From Rhodococcus sp. X156 (lineage in GTDB: Bacteria; Actinomycetota; Actinomycetes; Mycobacteriales; Mycobacteriaceae), in contig NZ_CP034766.1 in the NCBI RefSeq assembly GCF_004006015.1, positions 1,645,001-1,709,000 on the forward strand: a DNA stretch of 64,000 bases, given 5' to 3'. Of this stretch, positions 17,411 to 26,916 are shown piece by piece. The notes under the pieces are model-generated. The model searched no databases, was not told the origin of the DNA, and worked only from the letters and a program-made list of their open reading frames with translations. Numbering within the stretch: the stretch's first letter is position 1; each line of letters opens with the position of its first letter. The translations under genes and the position numbers were made by a program.

Positions 17411-18484
17411 TCACACTCGAGCGGCGCTGCCCACAGCCTGCTCGATGCTGGTGAAGCCCTCGCGCCGCAGGATCCGCGCCAGGCCCTTGTGGATGCGGCG
17501 GGCGTAGAACGGCCCGCCGTAGACGAAGCCGCTGTAGCCCTGCACCAGGCTGGCGCCGGCGGCGATGCGCTCCCAGGCGTCCTCGGCGGTCTCGATGCCG
17601 CCGACGGAGATGAGCACCAGCTCCTGGCCCACCCGGCCGTGCAGCCGCCGGAGCACCTCCACCGACCGCGCGGCCACCGGGGCGCCGGAGATCCCGCCCG
17701 CGCCGATCGCCTCCACGGTGGTGGCCGGCGTGCGCAGCCCGGCGCGGGAGACGGTGGTGTTGGTAGCCACGATGCCGGCCACGCCCAGCTCCACGGCCAG
17801 GTCGGCGATCGCGTCCACGTCGGCGTCGGAGAGGTCCGGCGCGATCTTCACCAGCACGGGGATGGACACGGTGTCCTGCACGGCGCGCAGCAGCGGCCGA
17901 AGCGACTCCACCGCCTGCAGGTCGCGCAGCCCCGGGGTGTTGGGGGAGCTGACGTTGACCACCAGGTAGTCGGCCAGCGGCGCGAGCAGCCGGGCGCTCT
18001 GCACGTAGTCGTCGGCAGCCTCGGCGGCGGGGACCACCTTGGTCTTGCCGATGTTCACCCCGACGGGCAGGTGGGTGCGGCGGCGGCGCAGCGCGTCAGC
18101 CGCAGCGCCCGCGCCGTGGTTGTTGAAGCCCATCCGGTTGACCACCGCACGGTCGTCGACCAGCCGGAACATGCGCGGCTTGGGGTTGCCCGGCTGCGCG
18201 TGGGCGGTGACGGTGCCCACCTCCACGCTCCCGAATCCCAGTGCTTCCCAGGCGTCCACCCCGGTGGCGTCCTTGTCGAAGCCGGCGGCCAGGCCGAGCG
18301 GCGCAGGGAAGTCGATGCCCAGGACGGTGCTGCGCAGCGCGGGGTCGCGCACCGTGAACACCCGGGCCAGCAGCCACCGCAGCGGCGGAAGGGCAGTGAC
18401 CAGGCGGAGCAGGCCGAAGGCCAGGGTGTGGGCCTTCTCGGGGTCCAGCCGACGCAGCAGCAGGCTGAACAGCAGGCGGTACAC
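17411..18484 (-). CDS. pyrD: dihydroorotate dehydrogenase, class 2 (quinone)
   Basis: 357 residues, usual length for class 2 membrane-associated DHODH. It oxidises dihydroorotate to orotate in pyrimidine synthesis, passing electrons through FMN to quinone. Seen motifs: an N-terminal helical extension ([22 protein letters not shown]) for membrane or quinone contact, [52 protein letters not shown] with the catalytic Ser, [10 protein letters not shown], and [12 protein letters not shown] with [10 protein letters not shown] for FMN phosphate. Neighbours match the mycobacterial pyrD-lppL-DUF5703 grouping. Confidence 0.97.
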   Translation of the reverse strand: MYRLLFSLLLRRLDPEKAHTLAFGLLRLVTALPPLRWLLARVFTVRDPALRSTVLGIDFPAPLGLAAGFDKDATGVDAWEALGFGSVEVGTVTAHAQPGNPKPRMFRLVDDRAVVNRMGFNNHGAGAAADALRRRRTHLPVGVNIGKTKVVPAAEAADDYVQSARLLAPLADYLVVNVSSPNTPGLRDLQAVESLRPLLRAVQDTVSIPVLVKIAPDLSDADVDAIADLAVELGVAGIVATNTTVSRAGLRTPATTVEAIGAGGISGAPVAARSVEVLRRLHGRVGQELVLISVGGIETAEDAWERIAAGASLVQGYSGFVYGGPFYARRIHKGLARILRREGFTSIEQAVGSAARV

Positions 18485-18550
18485 GGTTCTCCTCGGGTGG
18501 TCAGTGCGGCGCCGAGCGCGGTGGTGGGAACGAGTGGCGCAAGGCAGAGG

Positions 18551-18745
18551 CTAGGTGCTGGGCGCCGGCAGCTGCTGGCCGGTCTTGCGTCGACGCAGGA
18601 TCACCCGGCGGCTGCCGTCGGAGTACAGCCGCACGCGGGAGAGCTCCCAGCCGCCGAACTCCGCCTGGATGGACAGCTGCATGGTGGCCGTGACCCGGGA
18701 GACGCCCGGGGGCAGGCGCAGCGGGTGGTACTCGTACTCGATCAC
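18551..18745 (-). CDS. DUF5703 family small protein
   Basis: 64 residues: MIEYEYHPLRLPPGVSR, then AEFGGWELSRVRLYSDGSRRV, a compact alpha/beta protein typical of this uncharacterised actinobacterial family (Rv2137c region in M. tuberculosis). Start GTG 18745 shares a 4-nt GTGA overlap with the stop of the upstream lipoprotein gene and follows GGAGGAGG, so translation is coupled. The length is normal for the family. Function unknown. Confidence 0.85.
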   Translation of the reverse strand: MIEYEYHPLRLPPGVSRVTATMQLSIQAEFGGWELSRVRLYSDGSRRVILRRRKTGQQLPAPST

Positions 18746-19761
18746 CGGGTGCCTCCTCCGGGGACGACTCGCTGCAGACCACCACCTGAGGCGGAGGCGA
18801 CGAGCACCGCGCCGCTCGCGGAGTCCACCGCAACAGTCTCAGGCTGGGCCACGGTGTCAAGCCGGTACCGCTCCACCGGCTCGCCGCCGCCCATCGCGTA
18901 GCCCACCACCTGGTTGCGGCCGGTGACCGTGACCCACGCGAGGTCGGTGGTGGGGTCGTAGGCCACGGCGTAGGGCTGGTTGGCGACCGGGAACCGCTGC
19001 CGCATCAGCAGCGGGTCGGCGGTGAACACCATCAGCTGGCCCAGCTCCACGTCCACCACCAGCATTCGCCCGTAGCGGTCGGTGGTGCCGTTCACCGCAC
19101 CCTGCCCGGCGCGCAGGCTGGTGCCGAGGTCGCCGTCGTCGAGGTTCACCTGGGTCACCGAGGTCTGCTTGCGGTCCAGCGCCACCAGCGTGCCGTCCGC
19201 GTAGCTCAGCGCCGCGACGTCGGCCAGGCCGGCGATGGTCTTGGTGACGGTGTCGTCGGCGCCGAGCACCAGCACCTCGCCCTCGGCGGTGCCCACCACG
19301 GTGGTCTGGTCGTCGATCTGCAGCGCGGCCTGCGGGGTGCCGGGCAGGGTCACCGTCGTCACGTCACCGCTGCGCTGGTCCACCCGCAGCAGGGCGCCGG
19401 GCACGGAGACCAGGAAGGGCCCGCCGGGCTTGCTCAACGACACCTGGGCGGCGCGGGCCGGCAGGGCGACGGTGCGGGCGACGCCGGCGGGGTTCTCCGA
19501 GCTGCGCAGCAGCAGCCGGTCGGGGCCCTCCACCTGCACGGCCAGCACGTGGGTGCTGGGGTCGACGGCCATCCCCCGCGCGGGGGCGCCCAGCACGGTG
19601 ACGGTGCCGGCGGGAGACGCGGTGGGTGCCGTGGTGGCGGGCACGGCCGGTTCGCGCACGTTCTCCGGCGTGCTGCTGTCGCTGGAGCAGCCGGTGGCGA
19701 GCAGGGCCACCGCCGTGAGCAGGGCAGCGGCGCCCGCCGCAGCCCGTCGTGAGCCGACCAT
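18742..19761 (-). CDS. LppL-like lipoprotein with beta-propeller fold
   Basis: 339 residues. A lipoprotein signal with the lipobox LLATGC at about residues 20-25 directs it to the outer face of the membrane. A Thr/Pro linker precedes repeated beta-blade segments (GMAVDPSTHVLAV, AALQIDDQTTVVGT, YGRMLVVDVELGQLMVF, YAVAYDPTTDLAWVTVTGRNQVV, ETVAVDSASGAVLVA), indicating a six- or seven-bladed propeller. Neighbouring pyrD and DUF5703 identify it by synteny as the counterpart of mycobacterial LppL (Rv2138). No enzymatic residues are evident; a scaffolding or binding role is the cautious reading. Confidence 0.88.
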   Translation of the reverse strand: MVGSRRAAAGAAALLTAVALLATGCSSDSSTPENVREPAVPATTAPTASPAGTVTVLGAPARGMAVDPSTHVLAVQVEGPDRLLLRSSENPAGVARTVALPARAAQVSLSKPGGPFLVSVPGALLRVDQRSGDVTTVTLPGTPQAALQIDDQTTVVGTAEGEVLVLGADDTVTKTIAGLADVAALSYADGTLVALDRKQTSVTQVNLDDGDLGTSLRAGQGAVNGTTDRYGRMLVVDVELGQLMVFTADPLLMRQRFPVANQPYAVAYDPTTDLAWVTVTGRNQVVGYAMGGGEPVERYRLDTVAQPETVAVDSASGAVLVASASGGGLQRVVPGGGTR

Positions 19762-19807
19762 TACAGAACTCCCATGCTTGACGACGCGGTGTGTCCGCCC
19801 TGTCAGT

Positions 19808-19851
19808 GTGCCCTCGGCGTGGGTGCCCAGTGCCCTCGGCCTGGGTGCCCC
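19808..19851. repeat. two tandem copies of a 22-bp sequence
   Basis: GTGCCCTCGGCGTGGGTGCC and its near-copy 22 bp later (one internal G-to-C change, and the last base differs) lie in the short gap between the lipoprotein and the aldo/keto reductase-like gene. Probably a slippage duplication. No regulatory signal is obvious. Confidence 0.5.
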
Positions 19852-19857
19852 GTCCCC

Positions 19858-20784
19858 TCAGCCGGAGCTGACGTCGTCCAGGGCTGCGCGGATGGCGGTG
19901 GGCAGGATCACGTCGCGCTCGGCGAGCACGCCGGTGAGCTGAGCGGCGGTGCGGGCGCCCACGATGGCGCTGGCCACGCCCGGCTGCTCGCGCACCCAGG
20001 CCAGCGCCACCGCCAGCGGTGAGACGCCCAGCCCCTCGGCCGCAGTGACCACCGCCTCCACCACCCGGGCAGCGTCCTCCCCGCGGTGCGCAGCCAGCCC
20101 GGCGGCCAGGTGCGCGCTCGCGCCCCGCGAGTCGGCGGGCACCCCGGTGCGGTACTTGCCGGTGAGCACCCCGCGGGCCAGCGGCACCGCGGCCAGCAGG
20201 CCCAGCCCGTGGTGGCGGGCGGCGGGCAGCAGCTCGCGCTCCGGCGTGCGGTCCAGCAGCGAGTACTCCGTCTGCACCGCCACCACCCCGCTGCGCTGGC
20301 CCTGCGACACGGCGGTGGCCAGCTGCCAGCCCGCGTGGTCGCGCAGCCCGGCGTACCGGGTGCGACCGGTGCTCACCGCGTGCTCGAGGGTGTCCACCAC
20401 CTCCGACACCGGCGTGTGCGGGTCCCAGCTGCTCACCTGCCACAGGTCCAGGTGGTCGGTGCCCAGCTCGCTCAGCGTCTCGTCCAGCTGGCTCAGCAGC
20501 GCCCGCCGAGAGCAGTCCACCAGGCCCCCGGGGTGCAGCCCGGAGGCGGCGCTGAGCACCACCGCCGAGCGGGGCACCAGGTCGCCGATCAGCTCACCGA
20601 CCACCCGCTGGGCCGCGCCGCCGGCGTAGGCGGGGGAGACGTCCACCAGCGTGCCGCCGGCGTCCACGAAGGCCACCAGCTGTGCGGCGGCCTCGTCGGA
20701 GCTGGTGTCCCGGCCCCACGTCAGGGTGCCCAGGCCGGTCTGGGACACCCGCAGTCCACTGGCTCCTACTGATGTCTGCTCCAC
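19858..20784 (-). CDS. aldo/keto reductase-like protein with altered active site
   Basis: 308 residues with the AKR barrel pattern: [14 protein letters not shown] at the N-terminus, [21 protein letters not shown] (Asp and Tyr of the tetrad present), [28 protein letters not shown] and [23 protein letters not shown] for NADP binding. The usual lysine (normally TK in strand 3) is replaced, the segment reading VVLSAASG. The usual histidine after LWQV is Ser (VSSWD). Loss of two of four catalytic residues suggests a non-reductase or much altered activity. It starts at ATG 20784, divergent from the LLM oxidoreductase gene. Confidence 0.88.
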   Translation of the reverse strand: MEQTSVGASGLRVSQTGLGTLTWGRDTSSDEAAAQLVAFVDAGGTLVDVSPAYAGGAAQRVVGELIGDLVPRSAVVLSAASGLHPGGLVDCSRRALLSQLDETLSELGTDHLDLWQVSSWDPHTPVSEVVDTLEHAVSTGRTRYAGLRDHAGWQLATAVSQGQRSGVVAVQTEYSLLDRTPERELLPAARHHGLGLLAAVPLARGVLTGKYRTGVPADSRGASAHLAAGLAAHRGEDAARVVEAVVTAAEGLGVSPLAVALAWVREQPGVASAIVGARTAAQLTGVLAERDVILPTAIRAALDDVSSG

Positions 20785-20868
20785 AGCACAGGAACCCTAG
20801 GCCGCACCGGCACCGTTGCCGGCCAGGCTCGCCGCCCCCTGCACTACCTACCGGTAACCTGCCGCACC

Positions 20869-21911
20869 ATGCGACTGGGACTGAACATGGGCTACTGGGG
20901 CGCGGGCAACGACGCGTCCAACCTCAAGCTGGCGATCGAGGCGGAGCGGCTGGGCTTCTCCGTGGTGTGGGCGGCCGAGGCCTACGGGTCCGACGCCCCC
21001 ACGGTGCTGTCCTGGGTGGCGGCGCAGACCTCCACCATCGACATCGGCAGCGCCGTCATGCAGATCCCCGCGCGCACCCCCGCCATGACGGCGATGACCG
21101 CGGCGACCCTGGACACCCTCTCCGGCGGCCGCTTCCGCCTGGGCCTGGGCGTCTCCGGCCCGCAGGTCTCCGAGGGCTGGCACGGCGTGCGCTTCGGCAA
21201 GCCGCTGGGCCGCACCCGCGAGTACGTGGAGGTGGTGCGCCAGGCACTCTCCGGCGAGCGCGTGCGCCACGACGGCGAGCACTACCAGCTTCCGCTGCCC
21301 GACGGCCCGGGCAAGGCCCTGCAGCTCACCGTGCACGGCGCCCGCAAGGACCTGCCCGTGTACCTGGCCTCCGTCGGGCCCCGCAACTTGGAGCTGACCG
21401 GCGAGATCGCCGACGGCTGGCTGGGCATCTTCTGCTCGCCCAAGCACCTGCCCAAGCACCTCGCGCACATCCAGGCCGGCCGCACCAAGGCGGGCAAGAC
21501 CGGGCTGGAGGGCTTCGACGTCGCCCCGTCCATGCCCATCGTCCCGGGCGCCGACTGGCGCAGGTGCGCCGACTTCACCCGCCCGTACACCGCGCTGTAC
21601 GTCGGGGGCATGGGCAGCCGGGAGAAGAACTTCTACAACGCCCTGGCCGTGTCCATGGGCTACGCCGACGCCGCCAAGCAGGTGCAGGACGCCTACCTGG
21701 ACCGGCGCTACGACGAGGCCATGGCGGCGCTGCCGCTGGAGCTGCTCGACGAGATCGCGCTGCTGGGCACCAAGGAGCGCATCGCGGAGCGGTTGACGGC
21801 GCTGGCCGAGGCCGGGGTCACCACCGTCAACCTCGCGTGCCCGCCCGGCGAGGACGGCTTCGCCGCGCTGCGCACCGCCGCCGAGGCGCTGGAGCTGGCA
21901 GGCCTCGGCGA

Positions 21912-21915
<4 letters not shown>
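20869..21915 (+). CDS. LLM class F420-dependent oxidoreductase
   Basis: A 348-residue luciferase-like barrel: [93 protein letters not shown]. These blocks are typical of F420-using members such as the Fgd/Mer-like group of actinobacteria. The substrate is not identifiable. No Shine-Dalgarno precedes ATG 20869, so it may be leaderless. Its stop overlaps the ATG of uppP (ATGA), so the two are translationally coupled. Confidence 0.88.
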
Positions 21916-22760
<845 letters not shown>

Positions 22761-22839
22761 GCGCGGAAAGCTGTCCGCTCAGGGTGAACTGGTGCACTGC
22801 CTGCTCACCGGCGGGGCGGCCGGGTCCTAGGGTGGTCGC

Positions 22840-23541
22840 ATGACGGTCATCCTGCTGCGCCACGGCCGCTCCACCGCGAACACCGCCGGGGTGCTCGCCG
22901 GGCGCAGCGAGGGCGTGGCGCTGGACGAGAAGGGCACCGCGCAGGCCGAGGCATTGGTGCAGCGGCTCGCCGAGCTGCCCATCACCGCCATCGTCACCTC
23001 CCCGCTGCTGCGCTGCCAGCAGACGGTGGCCCCGCTCGCCGCCGCCCGCGGCCTGCACCCACGCTCCGAGGAGCGCCTGGCCGAGGTGGACTACGGCGAG
23101 TGGACCGGCCAGGAGCTGAAGAACCTGGTGTCCGAGCCGCTGTGGAAGGTGGTGCAGCAGCACCCCTCGGCGGCGGTGTTCCCCAACGGGGAGGGCCTGG
23201 CGCAGGTGCAGGCTCGAGCGGTGGCCGCGGTCCGTGAGCACGACGCCGCGCTGGCCGCCGAGCACGGCGCTGACGTGCTGTGGGTGGCGTGCACCCACGG
23301 TGACGTCATCAAGTCGGTGCTGGCGGACGCGTTGGGCACGCACCTGGACTCCTTCCAGCGCATCGTCGCCGACCCGTGCTCGGCGAGCGTCGTCCGCTAC
23401 ACCGACACGCGGCCGTTCGTGCTGCGCAGCAACGACACCGGGGGAGACTTGTCCAGCATCACCCCGCCCAAGAAGGCCGCCGAGGGCGAGGCCGCGCCGG
23501 CTCCTGCCGACGCGGTGGTCGGCGGAGGCACGGGCGGGTGA
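22840..23541 (+). CDS. histidine phosphatase family protein (Rv2135c/MSMEG_4193 type)
   Basis: 233 residues. The phosphohistidine motif RHG is in ILLRHGRSTANTAG. Arg in TSPLLRCQQT, Glu in LAEVDYGEWTGQEL and the second catalytic His in WVACTHGDVIKSVL complete the active site. The C-terminal 40 residues are Ala/Pro-rich and disordered. The substrate of this conserved actinobacterial subfamily is unresolved; phosphoglycerate mutase activity should not be assumed. It is followed by DUF3090 and a SCO1664-family kinase-like gene in an order that is constant in related genomes. Confidence 0.92.
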   Translation: MTVILLRHGRSTANTAGVLAGRSEGVALDEKGTAQAEALVQRLAELPITAIVTSPLLRCQQTVAPLAAARGLHPRSEERLAEVDYGEWTGQELKNLVSEPLWKVVQQHPSAAVFPNGEGLAQVQARAVAAVREHDAALAAEHGADVLWVACTHGDVIKSVLADALGTHLDSFQRIVADPCSASVVRYTDTRPFVLRSNDTGGDLSSITPPKKAAEGEAAPAPADAVVGGGTGG

Positions 23542-23617
23542 GCGCCGTGCCCGCACGCCTGGAGCACCGGTCCCTGGTGTGCCGATCCAGAGTGATTCAC
23601 CTAGTGTCGGAGTTGCC

Positions 23618-24211
23618 ATGTCACGAGTAATCCACGTCTTCCGCAACCCAGACCGGTTCATTGTCGGCACTGTCGGTGAGCCCGGTGACCGCGCCTTCTA
23701 CCTGCAGGCTGTGCAGGAGGGCCGGCTCATCAGCGTGCTCCTGGAGAAGCAGCAGGTGCAGGTGCTGGCGGAGCGCATCATCGCGCTGCTGGAGGAGGTG
23801 CACCGCCGCTTCGGCGCCGAGCTGCCCGACGACGACCCCATCGTGGAGGACCTCGAGCCGCTGGCGGTGCCGGTGGACGAGGAGTTCCGGGTGGGCACCA
23901 TGGGGCTGGGCTGGGACGCCGACGCGAGCTGCGTGGTGGTGGAGCTGCTGGCCGTCACCGAGGGTGAGGTGGACGAGTCGGTGGTGCTCGACGACACCGA
24001 CGAGGGCCCCGACTCCGTGCGGGTGTTCCTCTCCGCCGAGCAGGCCCGGGACTTCGCCGCGCGCGCCGAGCTGGTCATCAGCGCCGGGCGGCTGCCCTGC
24101 CCGCTGTGCAACGAGCCGCTGGACCCCGAGGGGCACGTGTGCGTGCGCACCAACGGGTACCGCCGCGGCGTGGGCATCGCGCCGTCGGCCGGCGAACCCA
24201 GCCAGGACTGA
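23618..24211 (+). CDS. DUF3090 family protein
   Basis: 197 residues, the usual size (Rv2134c counterpart). The N-terminus (SRVIHVFRNPDRFIVGTVG, then DRAFYLQAVQEG) is a beta-rich domain. The acidic middle has VSVLLEKQQVQVLAERI-like helices. The C-terminus carries a probable zinc site CPLCNEPLDPEGHVC. Function is unknown; the constant partnership with a histidine phosphatase upstream and a kinase-like protein 8 bp downstream suggests a shared process. ATG 23618 agrees with the conserved N-terminus. Confidence 0.93.
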   Translation: MSRVIHVFRNPDRFIVGTVGEPGDRAFYLQAVQEGRLISVLLEKQQVQVLAERIIALLEEVHRRFGAELPDDDPIVEDLEPLAVPVDEEFRVGTMGLGWDADASCVVVELLAVTEGEVDESVVLDDTDEGPDSVRVFLSAEQARDFAARAELVISAGRLPCPLCNEPLDPEGHVCVRTNGYRRGVGIAPSAGEPSQD

Positions 24212-24219
24212 TCACGACC

Positions 24220-25104
24220 GTGCAGGTGCACGACCCAGCCACGCTCGAGCTGCTGCGCGCCGGAAAGCTCGAGATCCTCGGCCGCATCGTGGAGGCGAGC
24301 AACGCCACGCTGCTGTGCTCGGTGGAGCTCGACGGCGTCACCGGCCACTGCGTGTACAAGCCGGTGCAGGGCGAGCGACCCTTGTGGGACTTTCCGGACG
24401 GTACGCTGGCCGGCCGCGAGGTGGCCTCGTACCTGGTGTCGGCGGCCAGCGGCTGGGGGGTGGTGCCGCCGACCGTGCTGCGCGACGGGCCGTTCGGCTC
24501 CGGGATGGTGCAGCTGTGGATCGACACGCCTGCGGCCAGCATCTCCGACGACGAGGACTCCGGTGCTGGGTCCGGCTCGGCGGCTGGTTCTGGATCGGCT
24601 GCGCACCGCGAGCACGTGGAGCAGGTGAGCGACCTGGTGGAGCTGTGCCCGCCCGGGGCGGTGCCGCAGGGGTGGATGCCCATCTTGCGGGCGCAGGACT
24701 ACTCCGGGGAGATGGTGGTGCTCGCGCACGCCGATCACCCCGGGCTGCGCCGGATGGCCGTGCTGGACGTGGTGCTCAACAACGCCGACCGCAAGGGTGG
24801 GCACGTGCTCGCCGGGCTGGACGGCGGGGTTTACGGCGTGGACCACGGCATCTGCCTGCACAGCGAGCCCAAGCTGCGGACCGTGCTGTGGGGCTGGGCA
24901 GGGGAGCCCATCGGTGACGAGGCGGTGGAGATGCTGTCGAAGCTGGCCAGCCTGCTGGAGGGCGAGCTGGCCGACCAGCTGGACGAGCACCTGACCATCG
25001 CCGAGGTGCAGGCGCTGCGCACGCGGGTGCGCCGGTTGCTCGCCACGCGGGTGATGCCGGAGCCGTCCGGGATGCGTCCGGCGATTCCCTGGCCTGCGTT
25101 CTAG
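24220..25104 (+). CDS. SCO1664 family protein, PI3/4-kinase-like
   Basis: 294 residues (Rv2133c counterpart). It has the skeleton of the atypical PI3/4-kinase fold: Lys47 in CVYKPVQGERPLWDF, Glu67 in GREVASYL, hinge-like QLWIDTP, the catalytic-loop sequence VVLNNADRKGGHVL (Asn/Asp around 187-190) and the metal Asp in GVYGVDHGICLH (Asp208). It may therefore be a small lipid or protein kinase, although activity has not, to my knowledge, been shown for the family. A Ser/Gly linker around residues 110-130 is an insertion. GTG 24220 is chosen as the first start past the DUF3090 stop; GTG 24226 is also possible. Confidence 0.88.
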   Translation: MQVHDPATLELLRAGKLEILGRIVEASNATLLCSVELDGVTGHCVYKPVQGERPLWDFPDGTLAGREVASYLVSAASGWGVVPPTVLRDGPFGSGMVQLWIDTPAASISDDEDSGAGSGSAAGSGSAAHREHVEQVSDLVELCPPGAVPQGWMPILRAQDYSGEMVVLAHADHPGLRRMAVLDVVLNNADRKGGHVLAGLDGGVYGVDHGICLHSEPKLRTVLWGWAGEPIGDEAVEMLSKLASLLEGELADQLDEHLTIAEVQALRTRVRRLLATRVMPEPSGMRPAIPWPAF

Positions 25105-25150
25105 CGGCTTTCGCGGTTTCCCTGAGGTTGTCGGGGGTTGTTCGTATCGT

Positions 25151-25166
25151 TCGAACATGAGTTCGA
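25151..25166. promoter_or_regulatory. LexA (SOS) box overlapping the start codon
   Basis: TCGAACATGAGTTCGA is a perfect match to the actinobacterial LexA consensus TCGAAC-N4-GTTCGA. The four-base spacer contains the ATG start codon of the DUF222/HNH gene. TATCGT at 25145-25150 could be a -10, which would place transcription initiation at or next to the ATG (leaderless) and make LexA block it directly. In M. tuberculosis several 13E12/DUF222 genes are LexA-controlled, which supports this reading. Confidence 0.85.
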
Positions 25167-26535
25167 ACGGTGTAGCGGAGGACCTCCCTGACGAGGTCGC
25201 CTCCTTGCTGGCCGAGCACGCCTCAGTCGTGGGCCGGCTGCAGCAGGTGCCGCTGGCCGGTCTGTCCGATGCTGGGGTGTTGACGGTGTGCCGTGAGGTG
25301 GAGCGGGTGCACCGGATGAAGCTGACGGTCGATCATCGGTTGATCGTGGAGATGGAGTGCCGTTCCCTGGCCACGGTGTTCCTGGCCCGCGGGACGGCGG
25401 GGTTGCTGTCGGAGGTGCTGCACCTGGACGTGCAGGAAGCGCGAGCGCGGGTGCGAGCCGCCTTGGTGCGGGGTCCTCGGACGTCCTTCACCGGTGAAGA
25501 CCTCGGACCAGCCCATCCCGCGTGCGCTGTCGCTGAAGCCGAGGGGGCGATCTCGCCGCGGCATGCCGACATCGTCGCCAAGACGCTGCACGACCTGCCT
25601 GCCTCGTTGGACGCCGAGACCATCGGCCTGGCCGAGCAGACGCTGGCTGCGCACGCCTGCGCGTTGCGGCCCTCCGAGCTGGCCAAGGCCGCTGAGCGAC
25701 TGGTGGCCTACCTCGATCCCGATGGGCGGGAAACCTCCGAGGTGGATCGGGCCCGGCGGCGCGGGTTCACCATCGGCCGGCAGCGCCCGGATGGGATGAG
25801 TCGCATCAGTGGTGAGCTAGACCCGATGACACGCGCTCTGGTGGACGCCGCCTTCTCCGCCGCCGCCCGGCCGGTGTCGGAAGATGGGACTCCGGATCCG
25901 CGGAGTGCCGCCCAGCGCAACCACGACGCGCTGGCCACGCTGTGCCGCAACGCCCTCGCCTCCGGCGAGCTGCCGAGCAACCGTGGCCTGCCGGCGACGG
26001 TGGTGGTCACCATGGGACTGGCGGACCTGGAGCGCCGGGCGGGCACGGCCGGTACCGCGTCCGGCGGGACCGTGCCGGTGCGTGACGTGCTGCGCATGGC
26101 CGCTGATGCGAAGTGGCTGCCCTGCGTGCTCGACTCCACCGGACAAGTCCTACACCTCGGTCAGGGGCAACGACTCGCCTCACCGGCCCAACGCCTGGCC
26201 CTGTATGCCCGCGACCGCGGCTGCACCCGGCCCGGCTGCGAGATGCCTGCGCAGTGGCCCGAGTTCACCACCTGCACGAGTGGCAACACGGCGGCCCCAC
26301 CGACCTAGCGAATCTCGCGCTCGTCTGCCCGTTCGACCACCGGCTCATCACCCACGAAGGCTTCACCGTCCGCATGGGCACCAGCGGCCGCATCGAGTGG
26401 ATCGCGCCCAGACACGTTGACCCACAACAGGTTCCACGCACCAACCCGATCCACCACCCACCCGACCTCAGCGACGCCGACCCGCCGCCCCAGCAGTCGA
26501 GGACCAGCTGGCGGCCTGGCACGATCAGGGCATGA
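25157..26535 (+). pseudogene. DUF222 / 13E12-repeat HNH endonuclease, frameshifted
   Basis: The frame from ATG 25157 encodes the DUF222 domain and enters the HNH domain (LALYARDRGCTRPGCEMPAQWPEF) but ends early at 26308. The expected rest of the HNH motif (HHLHEWQHGGPTDLANLALVC, then PFDHRLITHEGF) continues in another frame to 26535. Inserting one G between codon 369 (GAG) and TTC near 26264 restores a full-length product of about 459 residues. Either the gene is inactivated by a one-base deletion or there is a sequence error. It is under an SOS box and its restored stop overlaps the next start (ATGA). Confidence 0.85.
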
Positions 26536-26846
26536 CCGTGCTCGAGCTCTCGGACGAGTGGTGGAGCCGCGATGGTCCGTTGGCAGCGGACAACTTTGCT
26601 GCGGTGCTTCGCGAGATCGAGCGGGAGCTGAGTCCCGACCACCCGCTGGCGGGTCAGGTCGTGCGGGTGGAGGCACGCTTCGGGCCGTCCGACGACGTCA
26701 TCGTCAGCCTGGTTGACGGCGGGTTCGCTCTGGTCCACCCGACGTGGTCGGGTCACGTCGAGCCGTCGCCGTGCCCAGACACGACCTACCTCGGGGACGC
26801 GGCAAAGGCCTCGCAGGCGATCGCGGAGTGGGAGCGGTGGTGGTGA
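26532..26846 (+). CDS. hypothetical protein, 104 aa
   Basis: Not recognised. A small acidic soluble protein (MTVLELSDEWWSRDGPLAADN onward, pI clearly below neutral), ending in AIAEWERWW. ATG 26532 overlaps the restored stop of the DUF222/HNH gene by 4 nt, implying co-transcription and possibly a companion role to that nuclease. Small acidic partners of nucleases are sometimes immunity or inhibitor proteins, but nothing here proves it. A strong hairpin follows the stop. Confidence 0.6.
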   Translation: MTVLELSDEWWSRDGPLAADNFAAVLREIERELSPDHPLAGQVVRVEARFGPSDDVIVSLVDGGFALVHPTWSGHVEPSPCPDTTYLGDAAKASQAIAEWERWW

Positions 26847-26863
26847 GGTGAGCCTCGTCCCCA

Positions 26864-26897
26864 GTCGGGCCGGTGCAGGACGCTACACCGGCCCGAC
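26864..26897. terminator. bidirectional terminator-like hairpin
   Basis: A perfect 12-bp stem GTCGGGCCGGTG/CACCGGCCCGAC with a 10-nt loop lies between the convergent 104-aa gene and the sulfotransferase gene. There is no clear T-tract on either side, as is common in high-GC actinobacteria. Confidence 0.7.
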
Positions 26898-26916
26898 CTC
26901 GGGAGAGCCCCGCTGA

